From Buttiauxella warmboldiae (GTDB taxonomy: Bacteria; Pseudomonadota; Gammaproteobacteria; Enterobacterales; Enterobacteriaceae): a stretch of 64,000 nucleotides of DNA. Below, in pieces: positions 29,513-40,045 of this stretch (within the stretch, counting starts at the first letter, position 1; every line of letters starts with the position of its first letter). The translations under genes and the position numbers were made by a program. A model generated the notes under the pieces. That model was not told where the DNA came from. It was given only the letters and a program-made list of their open reading frames with translations, and did no database searches. The stretch is from NCBI RefSeq assembly GCF_003818135.1, contig NZ_RPOH01000042.1, positions 1-64,000 on the forward strand, in the 5' to 3' direction.

Positions 29513-30631
29513 ATGGTTAAGCGTTGGCTTGGGATCTGTGTCGTTGCTGCAATACTGGCTGGCTGCTCGTCTGATGACGGCAACCAACAGCAGGTAAACC
29601 AGCCGCCGCAGCCGGCGGTGTGTAATGGCCCAACGGTTGAAATCAGCGGCGCCGATCCGCGTTTCGAACCGTTAAATCCTTCGGTTAATCAGGATTACGA
29701 AAATAACGGCAGGCGCTATAAGATCGTGCAAAACCCGGCAAACTTCAGCCAGGCGGGTTTTGCCGCCATTTATGATGCCGAACCGGGTAGCAACCTGACC
29801 TCATCAGGCGAACCTTTCGATCCCTCAGCATTGACGGCCGCTCACCCAACGCTCCCGATTCCGAGCTATGCGCGGATCACCAATCTGGCGAATGGCCGCA
29901 TGATTATCGTGCGCATCAATGACCGTGGCCCGTATGGCAATGACCGCGTGATCTCCTTGTCGCGCGCCGCAGCCGACCGCCTGAATAACTCAAACAATAC
30001 CAAAGTGCGTATCGACCCGATTGTTGTGGCGCAAGACGGCACGATGTCCGGCCCGGGTACTGCATGTACCACTATCGCGAAGCAAACTTACGCCCTGCCC
30101 GCGCGCCCGGATTTAAACAGCGGAATGGGCAGTGCGACTTCTGCTGCTGTTGACGCCCCTCAGGGTGACGTTCTGGCAATCAGTAATTCAACGCTGCAAA
30201 GTGAAGATACGACTGGCGCGCCCGTTCGCAGCAGTGGTTTCTTAGGTGCCGCTACCCCTCTGGCTCCTGGCGTGATTGAAAGTGAACAGCCCGAAGCGAC
30301 GGCCACCGCGGCGGCTGCAACACCCGTGCAACAAAATGCGCCGATCGTCGCGCCAGGCTCCGCTCAGGGTAGCATACCAACTGCCGCACCAGCTGCAGCC
30401 GGGCACTATGTGGTGCAGGTTGGCGCAGTCAGCGATCGGGCTCGCGCCGTACAGTGGCAGCAGAAACTGAGCCAGCAATTTGGCGTGCCCGGGCAGGTTT
30501 CCAGTAATGGCACCATGTATCGGGTGCAGCTCGGGCCATTTGCCAGTAAAAGTGAAGCGAGCGTCCTGCAGCAACGCCTGATGAGCGAAACCCAGCAGCA
30601 ATCCTTCATCACTAACGCACCCGCTATGTAA
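29513..30631 (+). CDS. rlpA: Septal-ring lytic transglycosylase RlpA
   Basis: Outer-membrane lipoprotein, 372 aa. The lipobox is ILAGC with Cys about residue 17. The double-psi beta-barrel domain (about residues 75-170) contains ASYYDAEP-type sequence ([19 protein letters not shown]) and the conserved [17 protein letters not shown]. An Ala/Pro/Thr-rich linker leads to a C-terminal SPOR domain ([20 protein letters not shown]), which targets denuded septal glycan. The ATG at 29513 has GAGG 5 nt upstream; the ATG at 29501 overlaps that site and is less likely. Confidence 0.94.
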   Translation: MVKRWLGICVVAAILAGCSSDDGNQQQVNQPPQPAVCNGPTVEISGADPRFEPLNPSVNQDYENNGRRYKIVQNPANFSQAGFAAIYDAEPGSNLTSSGEPFDPSALTAAHPTLPIPSYARITNLANGRMIIVRINDRGPYGNDRVISLSRAAADRLNNSNNTKVRIDPIVVAQDGTMSGPGTACTTIAKQTYALPARPDLNSGMGSATSAAVDAPQGDVLAISNSTLQSEDTTGAPVRSSGFLGAATPLAPGVIESEQPEATATAAAATPVQQNAPIVAPGSAQGSIPTAAPAAAGHYVVQVGAVSDRARAVQWQQKLSQQFGVPGQVSSNGTMYRVQLGPFASKSEASVLQQRLMSETQQQSFITNAPAM

Positions 30632-30773
30632 GCGGTTATGTCTGGCATCCGTCCGGCGTCAGTTAATGTCAATTTCATTAACAAATGATACGCAAAGACG
30701 GATGTCAGCAAAAATCGCTTTTGCTATAGTAAGGCACTTTTTTTATTCCATCACGGATGTCGTTGTTCTAATC

Positions 30774-31985
30774 ATGAATACAGCCCCTTCTTTTCGTTTT
30801 GTTAAACGCCTGGCGCTCACTGCGGCCCTCACCCTTTCGGGAATGGCTGCCGCACACGCTGACGACCTGAACATTAAAACCATGATCCCGGGCGTGCCGC
30901 AAATTGATGCGGAAGCGTACATCCTGATCGATTACAACTCGGGCAAAGTGCTGGCTGAATCCAATGCCGACACGCGCCGCGATCCTGCCAGCCTGACCAA
31001 GATGATGACCAGTTACGTCATCGGCCAGGCAATGAAAGCGGGCAAATTTAACGAAAGCTCGATTGTCACCGTTGGCCAGGACGCATGGGCCACGGGCAAC
31101 CCGGTATTTAAAGGTTCATCGTTGATGTTCCTCAAGCCCGGGATGCAGGTGCCGGTATCACAGCTGATCCGCGGCATTAACCTGCAATCAGGTAACGATG
31201 CCTGTGTGGCGATGGCCGATTTCGTGGCGGGTAGCCAGGATGCATTTGTTGGCCTGATGAACAGCTACGTTTCCGCGCTGGGTCTGAAAAACACCCGCTT
31301 CCAGACCGTTCACGGCCTGGACGCAGAAGGTCAATACAGCTCAGCGCGCGATATGGCGCTGATTGGCCAGGCGTTAATTCGTGATGTGCCAAACGAATAC
31401 GCTATCTATAAAGAAAAAGAGTTCACCTTCAACAATATCCGCCAGACAAACCGTAACGGTTTGCTGTGGGATACCAGCCTGCAGGTTGACGGCATCAAAA
31501 CCGGCCATACCAACGCGGCGGGTTACAACCTGGTCGCCTCGGCCACCGAAGGCCAGATGCGCCTGATTTCGGCCGTGCTGGGCGGACGCACTTACAAAGG
31601 CCGTGAAACCGAAAGCAAAAAGCTGCTGACCTGGGGCTTCCGCTTCTTCGAAACGGTTTCTCCGCTGAAAGCCGGTAAAGAATTTGCCTCAGAGCCAGCC
31701 TGGTTTGGTGATAATGACCGCGCATCACTCGGCGTTGATAAAGACGTCTACCTGACAATCCCCCGTGGCCGCATGAAAGATCTGAAAGCCAGCTATGTGC
31801 TTAACAGCGCCGAACTGCACGCGCCACTGCAGAAAAACCAGGTGGTGGGCACCATCAACTTCCAGCTCGACGGCAAAACTATCGAACAACGTCCGCTGGT
31901 GGTGCTGCAGGAGATGCCTGAGGGGAATTTCTTCAGCCGTATCATTGACTACATCAAACTGACATTCCACCACTGGTTTGGTTAA
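30774..31985 (+). CDS. dacA: D-alanyl-D-alanine carboxypeptidase, PBP5
   Basis: Trims pentapeptide side chains in the periplasm. It is 403 aa, identical in length to E. coli DacA. Residues 1-29 are the signal peptide (ending AAAHA). The active-site serine is in [12 protein letters not shown] (SxxK), SGN is in [12 protein letters not shown], and KTG is in [13 protein letters not shown]. The C-terminal amphipathic anchor ends [18 protein letters not shown]. The ATG at 30774 fits the signal peptide; the frame from 30666 does not. Confidence 0.97.
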   Translation: MNTAPSFRFVKRLALTAALTLSGMAAAHADDLNIKTMIPGVPQIDAEAYILIDYNSGKVLAESNADTRRDPASLTKMMTSYVIGQAMKAGKFNESSIVTVGQDAWATGNPVFKGSSLMFLKPGMQVPVSQLIRGINLQSGNDACVAMADFVAGSQDAFVGLMNSYVSALGLKNTRFQTVHGLDAEGQYSSARDMALIGQALIRDVPNEYAIYKEKEFTFNNIRQTNRNGLLWDTSLQVDGIKTGHTNAAGYNLVASATEGQMRLISAVLGGRTYKGRETESKKLLTWGFRFFETVSPLKAGKEFASEPAWFGDNDRASLGVDKDVYLTIPRGRMKDLKASYVLNSAELHAPLQKNQVVGTINFQLDGKTIEQRPLVVLQEMPEGNFFSRIIDYIKLTFHHWFG

Positions 31986-32038
31986 TAATCGAACACTTGA
32001 AAGAGTGAAAGTCGTCCCCATATACTATGCATCAAAGC

Positions 32039-32073
32039 AACTCCCGCAGGCTTGCGGGAGTTATTATTTTTAA
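32039..32073 (+). terminator. Terminator downstream of dacA
   Basis: AACTCCCGCA and TGCGGGAGTT form a 10-bp stem around GGCT, followed by ATTATTTTT. It lies between dacA and ybeD. Confidence 0.85.
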
Positions 32074-32094
32074 TGCCGCCACGCTGGAGCTACC

Positions 32095-32358
32095 ATGAAA
32101 ACCAATCTGAAAGAACTGCTCGAATTCCCGACTTCCTTTACTTATAAGGTGATGGGTCTGGCGAAACCTGAGCTGGTCGATTTGGTCGTTGAGGTGGTGC
32201 AGCGCCACGCGCCAGGTGACTACACGCCGCAGGTTAAACCGAGCAGCAAAGGGAACTACCACTCGGTCTCGATTACCATTAATGCGACCCATATTGAACA
32301 AGTTGAAACCCTGTATAAAGAGTTAGGGAATATCGAAATCGTACGTATGGTGCTGTAA
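32095..32358 (+). CDS. ybeD: YbeD, DUF493 family protein
   Basis: An 87-aa conserved protein with an ACT-like alpha/beta fold and no assigned biochemical function. [20 protein letters not shown] and the C-terminal [20 protein letters not shown] are typical. It is preceded by GGAGC and is conserved next to lipB across enterobacteria. A GC-rich 9-bp hairpin (32368-32389) separates it from lipB. Confidence 0.95.
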   Translation: MKTNLKELLEFPTSFTYKVMGLAKPELVDLVVEVVQRHAPGDYTPQVKPSSKGNYHSVSITINATHIEQVETLYKELGNIEIVRMVL

Positions 32359-32367
32359 TTCGTACCC

Positions 32368-32389
32368 TGCCCGGCCTTCTGGCCGGGCA
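32368..32389 (+). terminator. GC-rich hairpin between ybeD and lipB
   Basis: TGCCCGGCC and GGCCGGGCA pair exactly around TTCT. There is no T-run directly after the stem, so this may be an mRNA-stabilising hairpin or a weak terminator. Confidence 0.45.
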
Positions 32390-32433
32390 TGTGATATATT
32401 CCCTTCACTTTTTAACCTGCCGGAGACGATGTT

Positions 32434-33074
32434 TTGTCTCAAGATACCATTCAAATCCGCCAGCTTGGCCTGCAGCCCTACGAACCTGTTTCGCAGGCGA
32501 TGCACGATTTTACCGATACCCGAGATGAAAACACCGCCGATGAAATCTGGTTAGTGGAGCATCAACGGGTATTTACCCAGGGCCAGGCAGGGAAAGCGGA
32601 ACATCTGCTGCTGCCGGGCGATATTCCGGTGATTCAAAGCGACCGGGGCGGGCAGGTCACTTATCATGGGCCGGGCCAGCAGGTGATGTACGTGTTGCTC
32701 AACCTGAAGCGCCGCAAACTTGGCGTTCGGGAGCTGGTGACCATCCTTGAGCAAACCGTCGTCAAAACCCTTGCCCAATTGCAGATAGAGGCTTATCCGC
32801 GCGCGACGCGCCGGGTGTCTATGTGAATAGCCGTAAAATTTGTTCGCTGGGGCTGCGCATCCGTAAAGGCTGTTCATTTCACGGGCTGGCGTTGAATGTC
32901 GATATGGATCTCAGCCCTTTTTTACGCATTAATCCTTGCGGCTATGCGGGTCTTGAAATGACACAGGTCAGTTCGCTACGACCGGGCATTTCCCTCGAAG
33001 AGATACAGCCGCTGCTGATCAATAACTTCATAGCATTATTGAATAACCCGCCCGTTAACTACGTGGCGGCTTAA
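32434..33074 (+). pseudogene. lipB: Octanoyltransferase LipB, interrupted by a frameshift
   Basis: LipB moves octanoyl groups from acyl carrier protein to lipoyl domains. The first 123 codons from the TTG at 32434 are normal ([30 protein letters not shown]). Then one base is missing between 32804 and 32805: the expected ADAPGVYV becomes ATRRVSM and stops at 32826. The remaining sequence ([32 protein letters not shown]) continues in another frame to 33074. This second part holds the catalytic Lys (KICS) and Cys (NPCGYAG), so neither fragment can work alone. The site lies in a CGCGCG repeat, so a sequencing error is possible. The rest of the gene is well preserved, which points to a recent lesion or an artefact. 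Confidence 0.88.
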
Positions 33075-33408
33075 AATCTATTTTTATAGCTGCACTTATT
33101 GAGGTGCAGTTTGAAATAACGCTTTATCAACATACCGTTATGGCAAACTTGCACACTTTCGACTGAATAAATGCCCTTTCCAACGCTGGAAATTTTTACC
33201 CTGTGGTACGAGGGCCAGCGGAATAATCGTTAACACTGCAAAGCCCATGAACCAACAAACCATTTACAATTCTTTCCCCATTTACTGCTTTGTCAGGCTG
33301 ATTTATCCCCCGCACTGGTGGTATACTGCCCGCGCTATTAAAAAATAGTTGATAAATAAAACATTCGATTAGCCTGACTTCGTTATCAGCAACTGGAACA
33401 CGTACGAT
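33075..33408 (+). other. lipB-lipA intergenic region, ybeF absent
   Basis: A 334-bp gap with no gene. In E. coli this interval holds the LysR-type gene ybeF; no remnant is visible here. It contains a weak hairpin after lipB (33090-33109) and a TATACT -10 candidate at 33320-33325 that could drive lipA. Confidence 0.55.
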
Positions 33409-34374
33409 ATGAGTAAACCTATTGTCATGGAACGCGGCGTCAAATATCGCGACGCCGATAAAATGGCTCTGATCCCGGTTAAAAACGTGGTGACCGAGCG
33501 CCAGGAACTGTTAAGAAAACCAGAGTGGATGAAGATCAAGCTTCCCTCTGATTCAACCCGAATTCAGGGTATTAAAGCGGCGATGCGTAAAAATGGCCTG
33601 CACTCGGTCTGTGAAGAGGCCTCCTGCCCTAACCTGGCAGAGTGCTTCAACCACGGCACCGCAACCTTTATGATCCTGGGGGCTATCTGCACCCGTCGCT
33701 GCCCGTTCTGCGATGTGGCGCATGGTCGCCCTGTGGCGCCTGATGCCAATGAGCCTGCAAAACTGGGGCAAACTATTGCTGATATGGCGCTGCGCTATGT
33801 GGTCATCACTTCGGTTGACCGTGACGACCTGCGCGATGGCGGGGCCCAGCATTTTGCCGACTGCATCAGCGCCATTCGCGAAAAAAATCCGGCGATCAAA
33901 ATTGAAACCCTGGTGCCCGATTTCCGTGGCCGCATGGACAAAGCGTTAGAGATTCTCACCGCAACCCCCCCAGACGTGTTCAACCACAACCTGGAAAACG
34001 TGCCGCGTATTTATCGCAAAGTGCGTCCCGGGGCTGACTACAACTGGTCGTTAAAGCTGCTGGAGCGTTTTAAACAAGCGCACCCTGATATCCCGACTAA
34101 ATCAGGATTGATGGTCGGTTTAGGGGAAACCAACGCTGAGATTGTGGAAGTGATGCGCGATCTGCGCCGCCACGGCGTCACCATGTTAACCCTGGGCCAA
34201 TATTTACAGCCAAGCCGTCACCACTTACCGGTTCAGCGTTATGTCAGCCCTGACGAGTTTGAAGAGATGAAAGCTGAAGCGCTGGCGATGGGCTTTACCC
34301 ACGCCGCCTGCGGCCCGTTTGTTCGCTCTTCTTACCATGCGGATCTGCAAGCCAAAGGGATGGAAGTAAAATAA
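33409..34374 (+). CDS. lipA: Lipoyl synthase
   Basis: Radical-SAM enzyme inserting two sulfurs into protein-bound octanoyl chains, 321 aa. The auxiliary [4Fe-4S] cluster cysteines lie in [13 protein letters not shown] (CxxxxCxxxxxC). The radical-SAM cluster is in CTRRCPFC (CxxxCxxC), and the C-terminal ligand serine is in VRSSYHAD. The gene is intact although its partner lipB is broken. Confidence 0.97.
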   Translation: MSKPIVMERGVKYRDADKMALIPVKNVVTERQELLRKPEWMKIKLPSDSTRIQGIKAAMRKNGLHSVCEEASCPNLAECFNHGTATFMILGAICTRRCPFCDVAHGRPVAPDANEPAKLGQTIADMALRYVVITSVDRDDLRDGGAQHFADCISAIREKNPAIKIETLVPDFRGRMDKALEILTATPPDVFNHNLENVPRIYRKVRPGADYNWSLKLLERFKQAHPDIPTKSGLMVGLGETNAEIVEVMRDLRRHGVTMLTLGQYLQPSRHHLPVQRYVSPDEFEEMKAEALAMGFTHAACGPFVRSSYHADLQAKGMEVK

Positions 34375-34414
34375 CGATGTAACAAATCGTTACTTTTAAT
34401 TTGCAGCTCGCATA

Positions 34415-34444
34415 AAAAACGGCATTTGCGATGCCGGTTTTTTT
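34415..34444. terminator. Bidirectional terminator between lipA and tatE
   Basis: CGGCAT and ATGCCG pair around TTGCG. An A-run precedes the stem and eight T follow it, so it can serve both convergent genes. Confidence 0.85.
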
Positions 34445-34470
34445 ATATCTGTTCGAAAGCTGTGTTTTGA

Positions 34471-34674
34471 TCAGTCTTTATGCGTAATACGATCGGAGAC
34501 TGCATCAGTAGTGGTGGCAGACTTAGCACCGATCTCGTCTTCATTCATCGCTTTCTTAAAGCCCTTGATTGCCGCGCCAAGATCGCTCCCCAGGGTGCGT
34601 AACTTTTTGGTGCCAAATAACAAAACGATCAACGCGCCGACCACCAATAACTTTGTAATACTAATCTCACCCAT
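34471..34674 (-). CDS. tatE: Sec-independent (Tat) translocase component TatE
   Basis: A 67-aa TatA paralogue of the twin-arginine export system. There is an N-terminal membrane helix ([18 protein letters not shown]), the hinge GTKKLRTLG, an amphipathic helix ([14 protein letters not shown]) and a short charged tail. The ATG at 34674 gives the family N terminus MGEISI. It is convergent with lipA, as in E. coli. Confidence 0.95.
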   Translation of the reverse strand: MGEISITKLLVVGALIVLLFGTKKLRTLGSDLGAAIKGFKKAMNEDEIGAKSATTTDAVSDRITHKD

Positions 34675-34802
34675 AACAACCTTCTTTAAACATGCGTGCC
34701 GCGGATACGGCGAATAATACACGGAGACAATTAACGGTCATTTTCTTGCGCCATACAATAGCAACCTGTAACAAGTTGAATCAAGAGTGGGTCAAAAAAA
34801 CG

Positions 34803-35591
34803 TCATCGCAGCTGGGGTAAAGCAAAACGCCGATTCTTCAGCACCGGTAACATCTCTCTGACTTCCGCGAGATAGCGCTGTTCCAGCTCGGCATAAATCA
34901 AGGCGGGGCGTTGGTTTGCCGCTGCCATCACCACACCTAGCGGATCGACTATCTGGCTATGACCGATATTTTTATTGCCACATTCGCCAGACGCCATCAC
35001 ATAGCAGGTTGTATCAAGCGCGCGAGCCGCCAGCAGCGTTGACCAGTGCATCTCTTTATTCGGGCCGCGTAGCCACGCGGCGGGTAAGACTAAAACCTCG
35101 GCCCCCATCAGCGCCAGGCTCAACGCCATCTCGGGAAAACGCAGGTCGTAACAGGTCATGAGCCCTACCTTAAAACCGGCGACCTCAATCAATGGCGGCA
35201 GGCGGTCGCCCGCATCCACCAGCCGCGATTCCTGTACGTTAAACGCATCATAGAGGTGAAGTTTTTGATAACGGGCAATCACCTCCCCACCGCGAACGGC
35301 CAGCAACGTATTGGCTGCGCGCCCTGCTGTCGTTTTGACAGGCAGCGTCAGGATGGTGGTCAGCCGATCTTTGCGGCTTTGATCGCAAAGCTGTTCGATA
35401 AACTCTTCTTTCATCGCCTGCGCAGAAGACACCGACCAGTCAGGATCGTTATCGTCACGCGCCAGCACCGCCTCGGGCAGCACTAGCAATTGCGCTCCTG
35501 CGGCAACTGCCTGCGACATTAGCCCCAGACAGGTATTTGCATTTTCCTGCCATATCCTGCCGACCGCAAACTGCCCAACTGCAACTTTCAT
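34803..35591 (-). CDS. ybeM: Deaminated glutathione amidase, carbon-nitrogen hydrolase family
   Basis: A 262-aa Nit1/NitA-type repair amidase that removes the amide from deaminated glutathione formed by transaminases. The Glu-Lys-Cys triad is visible: Glu in LLVLPEAVL, Lys in YQKLHLYD, Cys in [11 protein letters not shown]. The gene is full-length here, whereas E. coli K-12 ybeM is disrupted. It lies between tatE and the divergent crcB. Confidence 0.92.
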   Translation of the reverse strand: MKVAVGQFAVGRIWQENANTCLGLMSQAVAAGAQLLVLPEAVLARDDNDPDWSVSSAQAMKEEFIEQLCDQSRKDRLTTILTLPVKTTAGRAANTLLAVRGGEVIARYQKLHLYDAFNVQESRLVDAGDRLPPLIEVAGFKVGLMTCYDLRFPEMALSLALMGAEVLVLPAAWLRGPNKEMHWSTLLAARALDTTCYVMASGECGNKNIGHSQIVDPLGVVMAAANQRPALIYAELEQRYLAEVREMLPVLKNRRFALPQLR

Positions 35592-35698
35592 TATTATCCC
35601 TCAGCAGGCCGCGAATAATTTCAGTATATCGGGTGTGAAACTTCTCGTGCTGACGTTACACTCAAACACTTTAAAATAAGCAACAACAGGAAATTATT

Positions 35699-36082
35699 GT
35701 GTTCCAGATATTGTTAGCCGTGTTTATTGGTGGCGGAACGGGAAGCGTGGTGCGCTGGCTATTGAGTATGAAACTAAACCCGGTGCATGCCGCGATTCCG
35801 ATTGGCACGCTAACCGCAAACCTGGCTGGCGCATTTATCATCGGGCTGGGGCTGGCTCTGTTTACCCGCGTCACGCATCTCGATCCGGTCTGGAAGCTGC
35901 TAATCACCACGGGTTTTTGCGGCGGCCTGACCACCTTTTCAACTTTCTCAGCGGAAGTGGTGTTCCTGCTTCAGGATGGACGCCTGGCCTGGGCCGGATT
36001 GAATATGCTGCTCAATCTCGCCGGATCGCTGACTATGACCGCCGTCGCATTTTGGCTAGTTTCTGTTGCCTGGGGCCAGTGA
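35699..36082 (+). CDS. crcB: Fluoride efflux channel CrcB/Fluc
   Basis: A 127-aa dual-topology fluoride channel with four membrane spans. Family motifs include [12 protein letters not shown] (residues 8-19), [14 protein letters not shown] and the [15 protein letters not shown] signature that forms the ion path. The start is GTG (MFQILLAVF). I see no fluoride riboswitch in the 107-bp gap to ybeM. Confidence 0.95.
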   Translation: MFQILLAVFIGGGTGSVVRWLLSMKLNPVHAAIPIGTLTANLAGAFIIGLGLALFTRVTHLDPVWKLLITTGFCGGLTTFSTFSAEVVFLLQDGRLAWAGLNMLLNLAGSLTMTAVAFWLVSVAWGQ

Positions 36083-36152
36083 TTAGCCGCGGGTTAAGGT
36101 TAGCTTAATTTTTGTCTGCCACGCTGATGAAAAATTAGCGTGGAGCAAAATA

Positions 36153-36239
36153 ATGAAAGAACGTGTTGCTGGCTGGGCGGCAGTGCTGATGAGCACGCTC
36201 ATTGTGATGGGCTTTGTGAAAATGTATCTGTTTCCCTGA
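36153..36239 (+). CDS. Small hydrophobic protein, 28 aa
   Basis: A short ORF starting MKERVAGWAAVLMSTLIVMG, with charged N-terminal residues and a single predicted membrane helix (residues 7-26) ending in YLFP. A TGGAG site lies 8 nt before the ATG, and a terminator follows 13 bp after the stop. I do not recognise the family. The ribosome site, helix and terminator make translation plausible, but no homologue is known to me. Confidence 0.55.
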   Translation: MKERVAGWAAVLMSTLIVMGFVKMYLFP

Positions 36240-36252
36240 GTTCAGGGCAAAA

Positions 36253-36277
36253 AAAACCCGCCTTAGCGGGTTTTATA
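36253..36277. terminator. Terminator between the small ORF and cspE
   Basis: AAAACCCGC and GCGGGTTTT pair around CTTA. A and T runs on the two sides make it usable in both directions. Confidence 0.85.
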
Positions 36278-36293
36278 TTCTGCTGGTAAAGCC

Positions 36294-36503
36294 TTAGATA
36301 GGCATTACGTTTGCAGCAGATGGGCCTTTGGCACCGTTAGTGATTTCAAACTCAACGCGCTGACCTTCTGCCAGGGTTTTGAAACCATTGCTCTGGATTG
36401 CAGAGAAGTGTACGAACACGTCTTTGCTACCATCTTCCGGAGTAATGAAGCCAAAGCCTTTTGACTCGTTAAACCACTTAACGTTACCTTTAATCTTAGA
36501 CAT
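36294..36503 (-). CDS. cspE: Cold-shock-like protein CspE
   Basis: A 69-aa single-stranded nucleic-acid-binding protein that acts as RNA chaperone and transcription antiterminator. RNP1 is KGFGFITP and RNP2 is VFVHFSA, in a five-stranded OB fold. The N terminus [16 protein letters not shown] distinguishes it as CspE. Only the last residues (NVMPI) depart from the E. coli form. In E. coli pagP lies on the 5' side of cspE in the same orientation; here only the pagP tail remains there. Confidence 0.97.
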   Translation of the reverse strand: MSKIKGNVKWFNESKGFGFITPEDGSKDVFVHFSAIQSNGFKTLAEGQRVEFEITNGAKGPSAANVMPI

Positions 36504-36703
36504 CTAAATTACCTTTACATGAAAAACGACACAAATGCTGTGTCGGGCATCAGTACACCAATTGTGATGGATTTTGTCCAGCCCAGAATTGCTAAAAAGT
36601 GATAAAAATTGCTACCTGTTTTAAAAACTGTGCAGCAACCCGTATTTTTGAATAAACGATAAAAATAATAGCCGCGGAGAGCGATTCCATGGCGCTGGCG
36701 CGG

Positions 36704-36796
36704 TTAAAACTGGACACGCAGCCAGGCGAAGTAAAGGTTACCGTTGTTCCAGGTGCCGGGTATCCAGGCCATCTGGAAGGTCGCAGGGCCATAGCC
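36704..36796 (-). pseudogene. pagP: 3'-terminal remnant of pagP
   Basis: PagP is the outer-membrane palmitoyltransferase for lipid A. On the minus strand, codons from GGC at 36796 to TAA at 36704 read [20 protein letters not shown] followed by [10 protein letters not shown]. That matches the last 30 residues of E. coli PagP nearly residue for residue, including the terminal Phe needed for barrel assembly. Upstream of GYGP the similarity stops, so about 85% of the gene is gone. The remnant sits next to cspE, exactly where pagP stands in E. coli. No start codon or ribosome site serves it. Confidence 0.85.
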
Positions 36797-36883
36797 CCCG
36801 GCGTGTAGCCATGAACAGGACGAAAATTACCATCTATTCCGACAAATTATCCTAAAGATAAGAATTGCAGCCAGCCAAAATGC

Positions 36884-36915
36884 CCCCTGCCTTTTCCCAT
36901 ACCAAAAGACAGGGG
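36884..36915 (-). terminator. Terminator of the cus operon
   Basis: A 12-bp stem with one G-T pair joins CCCCTGCCTTTT and AAAAGACAGGGG around an 8-nt loop. On the minus strand it is followed by GCATTTT. It lies 11 bp beyond the cusA stop. Confidence 0.65.
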
Positions 36916-36925
36916 TAACATTTTG

Positions 36926-39900
36926 TTATTTATCTCTTTTTAATAAAACATAGATTGCCGGGATGACCAACATGGAAAGCAGCGGTGCGGTAATCATGCC
37001 GCCAATCATCGGCGCCGCGATACGCCGCATCACTTCCGATCCCGTGCCATCGCCCCACATAATCGGCAGCAACCCCGCCATTATCGTGGCAACGGTCATC
37101 ACTTTTGGCCTGACGCGCAGCACCGCACCTTCATGAAGTGCTCGCATCAGCATTGGTTTCCCGCCAAGGGGCTCAAGCGCTCTGTGCCTTGCAATAGCCT
37201 GATTTAAATAAAGCACCATAATCACGCCAAATTCAGCCGCCACGCCAGCCAGGGCAATAAATCCTACCGCGCCGGCAACGGACAAATTATATCCCAGCAG
37301 GTAGAGCAGCCAGACACCGCCAATGAGTGAGAATGGCAACGTCCCCATAATTAATAACGCATCGCTGACACGGGAAAACGTCGCGTAAAGCAGTACGAAA
37401 ATAATCACCAGGGTAAACGGCAAGACAATGCTTAATTTAGCGCTCGCGCGCTCTAAATATTCAAATTGTCCTGACCAGGATAATGAAACGCCCTCTGGTA
37501 ATGTTATCTGTTGTGCAACGGCAAGCTGCATATCCTCCACCGCCGATTTCAAATCCCGCCCGCGCAGGTCAACGTAAACCCAATTCGATAAGCGCGCGTT
37601 TTCACTTTTCAGCATTGGCGGACCATCGGTGATACTGATATCCGCCAGTTCAGAAAGCGCAATCTGGCTGCCGTTAGCCGTAATAACCGGGAGATTTTTC
37701 AGCTTCTGGACGTTATCACGCACTTCACGTGGATAACGAATATTGATCGGATAGCGCTCACGCCCTTGTATAGTTTCCCCAATATTTTGCCCGCCAATGA
37801 CCGTTGCCACTAGCGACTGCAGCTCTTTGACCGATACGCCATAGCGCGCCGCTTTCAGCCTGTCGATATTAATATCCACATAGCGCCCGCCGCCGAGCCG
37901 TTCCGCCAGCGCCGATGTCACCCCCGGCACCTGCTTCACCACGCGTTCAACTTGCTCAGCCACCTGCTCAATAGCGGCAATATTATTGCCGTTCACTTTA
38001 ATCCCCACCGGGCTTTTAATCCCGGTAGCCAGCATGTCCAGGCGGTTGCGAATAGGCGGCACCCAGACGTTGGCAATACCCGGAACTTTCACCACGCTAT
38101 CCAGTTCGCTGACCAGCTTATCCATCGTCATTCCAGGGCGCCACTGATCACGCGGTTTAAAACGAATAGTGGTTTCAATCATCGTCAGGGGGGCCGGATC
38201 GGTTGCGGTATCCGCACGCCCTGCCTTACCAAACACCGTCGCAACTTCGGGCACAGTTTTAATTAAGCGATCGGTTTGTTGCAGTAAACGCCCGGCTTCA
38301 CGTGCAGAAATTCCCGGCAGCGTGGACGGCATGTATAACAAATCCCCTTCATCGAGCGGCGGCATAAACTCGCTACCGAGGCGGCTTAACGGCCACAGGG
38401 TCGCCAGCAATACCAGACCCGCAATCACCAGCGTGGTTTTCGGGCGCGCCAGCACTTTGTCCAGTAGCGGCTCATAGGCGGCAATCAGCCAGCGGTTGAT
38501 GGGGTTGGCCTTTTCGTCAGGAATTTTTCCGCGAATAAAATACCCCATTAATACTGGCACCAGCGTAATACCCAGGCCCGCAGCCACCGCCATGGCGTAG
38601 GTTTTGGTAAATGCCAGCGGCGAGAACATGCGCCCTTCCTGGGCTTCGAGGGAAAAGACCGGAATAAAGGAGAGCGTGATGATCAGCAGGCTACAGAATA
38701 GCGCCGGCCCCACTTCCACCGCCGCCTGCTCTGAGATACGCCAGTAATCGCTGCCGCTGGGCTGTTTATCCGGATTGTCGTGCCGCCACTGCTCCAGCAC
38801 CTTATGCATGTTTTCAATCATCACGATTGCCGCGTCGACCATCGCACCAATCGCAATCGCAATCCCGCCCAACGACATAATATTGGCGTTTACCCCCTGG
38901 TAGTGCATCACGATAAACGCCCCCAGGATCCCCAGCGGCAAGGTTATCATCGCCACCAGCGCCGAGCGGAAGTGGAACAGGAACAGCGCGCAGATAATCG
39001 CCACCACGATGAACTCTTCCAGCAGCTTATGGGAGAGCGTTTCAATCGCGTTTTCAATCAGCTGTGAACGATCGTAAACCGGAACGATCTCCACCCCGGC
39101 AGGCAAACTCTTCTGGAGTTGCTGCAGCTTCGCTTTCACCGCATTAATCGTATCCAGCGCATTTTTGCCGTAGCGCATTACGATAATGCCGCCCGCTACT
39201 TCCCCTTCTCCGTTAAATTCCGCCACGCCACGGCGGATTTCCGGCCCCAGGCGCAAGGTTGCTACATCGCTCAGTAATACCGGCACCCCTTCACGAGTGG
39301 TAATCACCACCTGCTTAAAATCGGTAAGGTTTTTCAGGTAGCCCGCGGTGCGCACCATATATTCGGCCTCACCCATTTCGATAACCGAACCGCCCCCTTC
39401 CTGGTTAGCGCTTTGAACGGCATCAATCACCTGCTGATGAGTAATGTTCAACGCACGCATACGGTGAGGATCGAGCACAATCTGGTATTGCCGCACCATG
39501 CCGCCAACGCTTGCCACTTCCGCCACGTTTGGCACGGTTTTTAGCTCGAATCTGAGCGTCCAGTCCTGAAGCGCGCGCAAATCCGCAAGGCTATGTTTGC
39601 CGGTTCGGTCCACCAGCGCATATTCATAAACCCAGCCAACCCCGGTAGCATCAGGCCCGAGAGAGGCTTTCGCCTCGGCGGGAAGCTGGGACTGCACCTG
39701 GCTTAAATATTCGAGCACCCGCGAGCGCGCCCAGTACGGATCGGTGCCGTCTTCAAACAGGATGTAAACATACGAATCCCCGAACATTGAAAACCCGCGC
39801 ACGGTTTTCGCGCCAGGCACCGAAAGCATGGTGGTAGTGAGTGGATAGGTCACCTGGTCTTCAACCACCTGCGGCGCCTTGCCTGGGTAGTTGATACGGA

Positions 39901-40045
39901 CTATCACCTGCACGTCAGAGAGATCCGGCAGCGCATCCAGCGGTGCTCGTTGCAGGGACCAGGCTCCCCACGCGGCCATAATAATGGCCGCAAGTAAAAC
40001 CAGCAGCCGGTTTTTAAGTGACCAGCGAATAACAGCGGCAATCAT
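36926..40045 (-). CDS. cusA: Cu(I)/Ag(I) efflux RND transporter CusA
   Basis: Inner-membrane proton-driven pump of the heavy-metal efflux RND class, 1039 aa with 12 membrane spans and two large periplasmic loops. The methionines that relay Cu/Ag in E. coli CusA are kept in context: [22 protein letters not shown] and [14 protein letters not shown]4 has the proton-relay stretch [20 protein letters not shown]. It starts within the last codons of cusB (4-bp overlap) and closes the operon. Confidence 0.95.
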   Translation of the reverse strand: MIAAVIRWSLKNRLLVLLAAIIMAAWGAWSLQRAPLDALPDLSDVQVIVRINYPGKAPQVVEDQVTYPLTTTMLSVPGAKTVRGFSMFGDSYVYILFEDGTDPYWARSRVLEYLSQVQSQLPAEAKASLGPDATGVGWVYEYALVDRTGKHSLADLRALQDWTLRFELKTVPNVAEVASVGGMVRQYQIVLDPHRMRALNITHQQVIDAVQSANQEGGGSVIEMGEAEYMVRTAGYLKNLTDFKQVVITTREGVPVLLSDVATLRLGPEIRRGVAEFNGEGEVAGGIIVMRYGKNALDTINAVKAKLQQLQKSLPAGVEIVPVYDRSQLIENAIETLSHKLLEEFIVVAIICALFLFHFRSALVAMITLPLGILGAFIVMHYQGVNANIMSLGGIAIAIGAMVDAAIVMIENMHKVLEQWRHDNPDKQPSGSDYWRISEQAAVEVGPALFCSLLIITLSFIPVFSLEAQEGRMFSPLAFTKTYAMAVAAGLGITLVPVLMGYFIRGKIPDEKANPINRWLIAAYEPLLDKVLARPKTTLVIAGLVLLATLWPLSRLGSEFMPPLDEGDLLYMPSTLPGISAREAGRLLQQTDRLIKTVPEVATVFGKAGRADTATDPAPLTMIETTIRFKPRDQWRPGMTMDKLVSELDSVVKVPGIANVWVPPIRNRLDMLATGIKSPVGIKVNGNNIAAIEQVAEQVERVVKQVPGVTSALAERLGGGRYVDINIDRLKAARYGVSVKELQSLVATVIGGQNIGETIQGRERYPINIRYPREVRDNVQKLKNLPVITANGSQIALSELADISITDGPPMLKSENARLSNWVYVDLRGRDLKSAVEDMQLAVAQQITLPEGVSLSWSGQFEYLERASAKLSIVLPFTLVIIFVLLYATFSRVSDALLIMGTLPFSLIGGVWLLYLLGYNLSVAGAVGFIALAGVAAEFGVIMVLYLNQAIARHRALEPLGGKPMLMRALHEGAVLRVRPKVMTVATIMAGLLPIMWGDGTGSEVMRRIAAPMIGGMITAPLLSMLVIPAIYVLLKRDK

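Noticed and set aside
35592-35698. Fluoride riboswitch ahead of crcB
   Set aside because: The 107-bp gap shows no recognisable riboswitch core or terminator switch.
36592-36792. 66-codon minus-strand ORF over the pagP tail
   Set aside because: It reads the pagP remnant in the wrong frame; the meaningful frame is the one ending at 36704.
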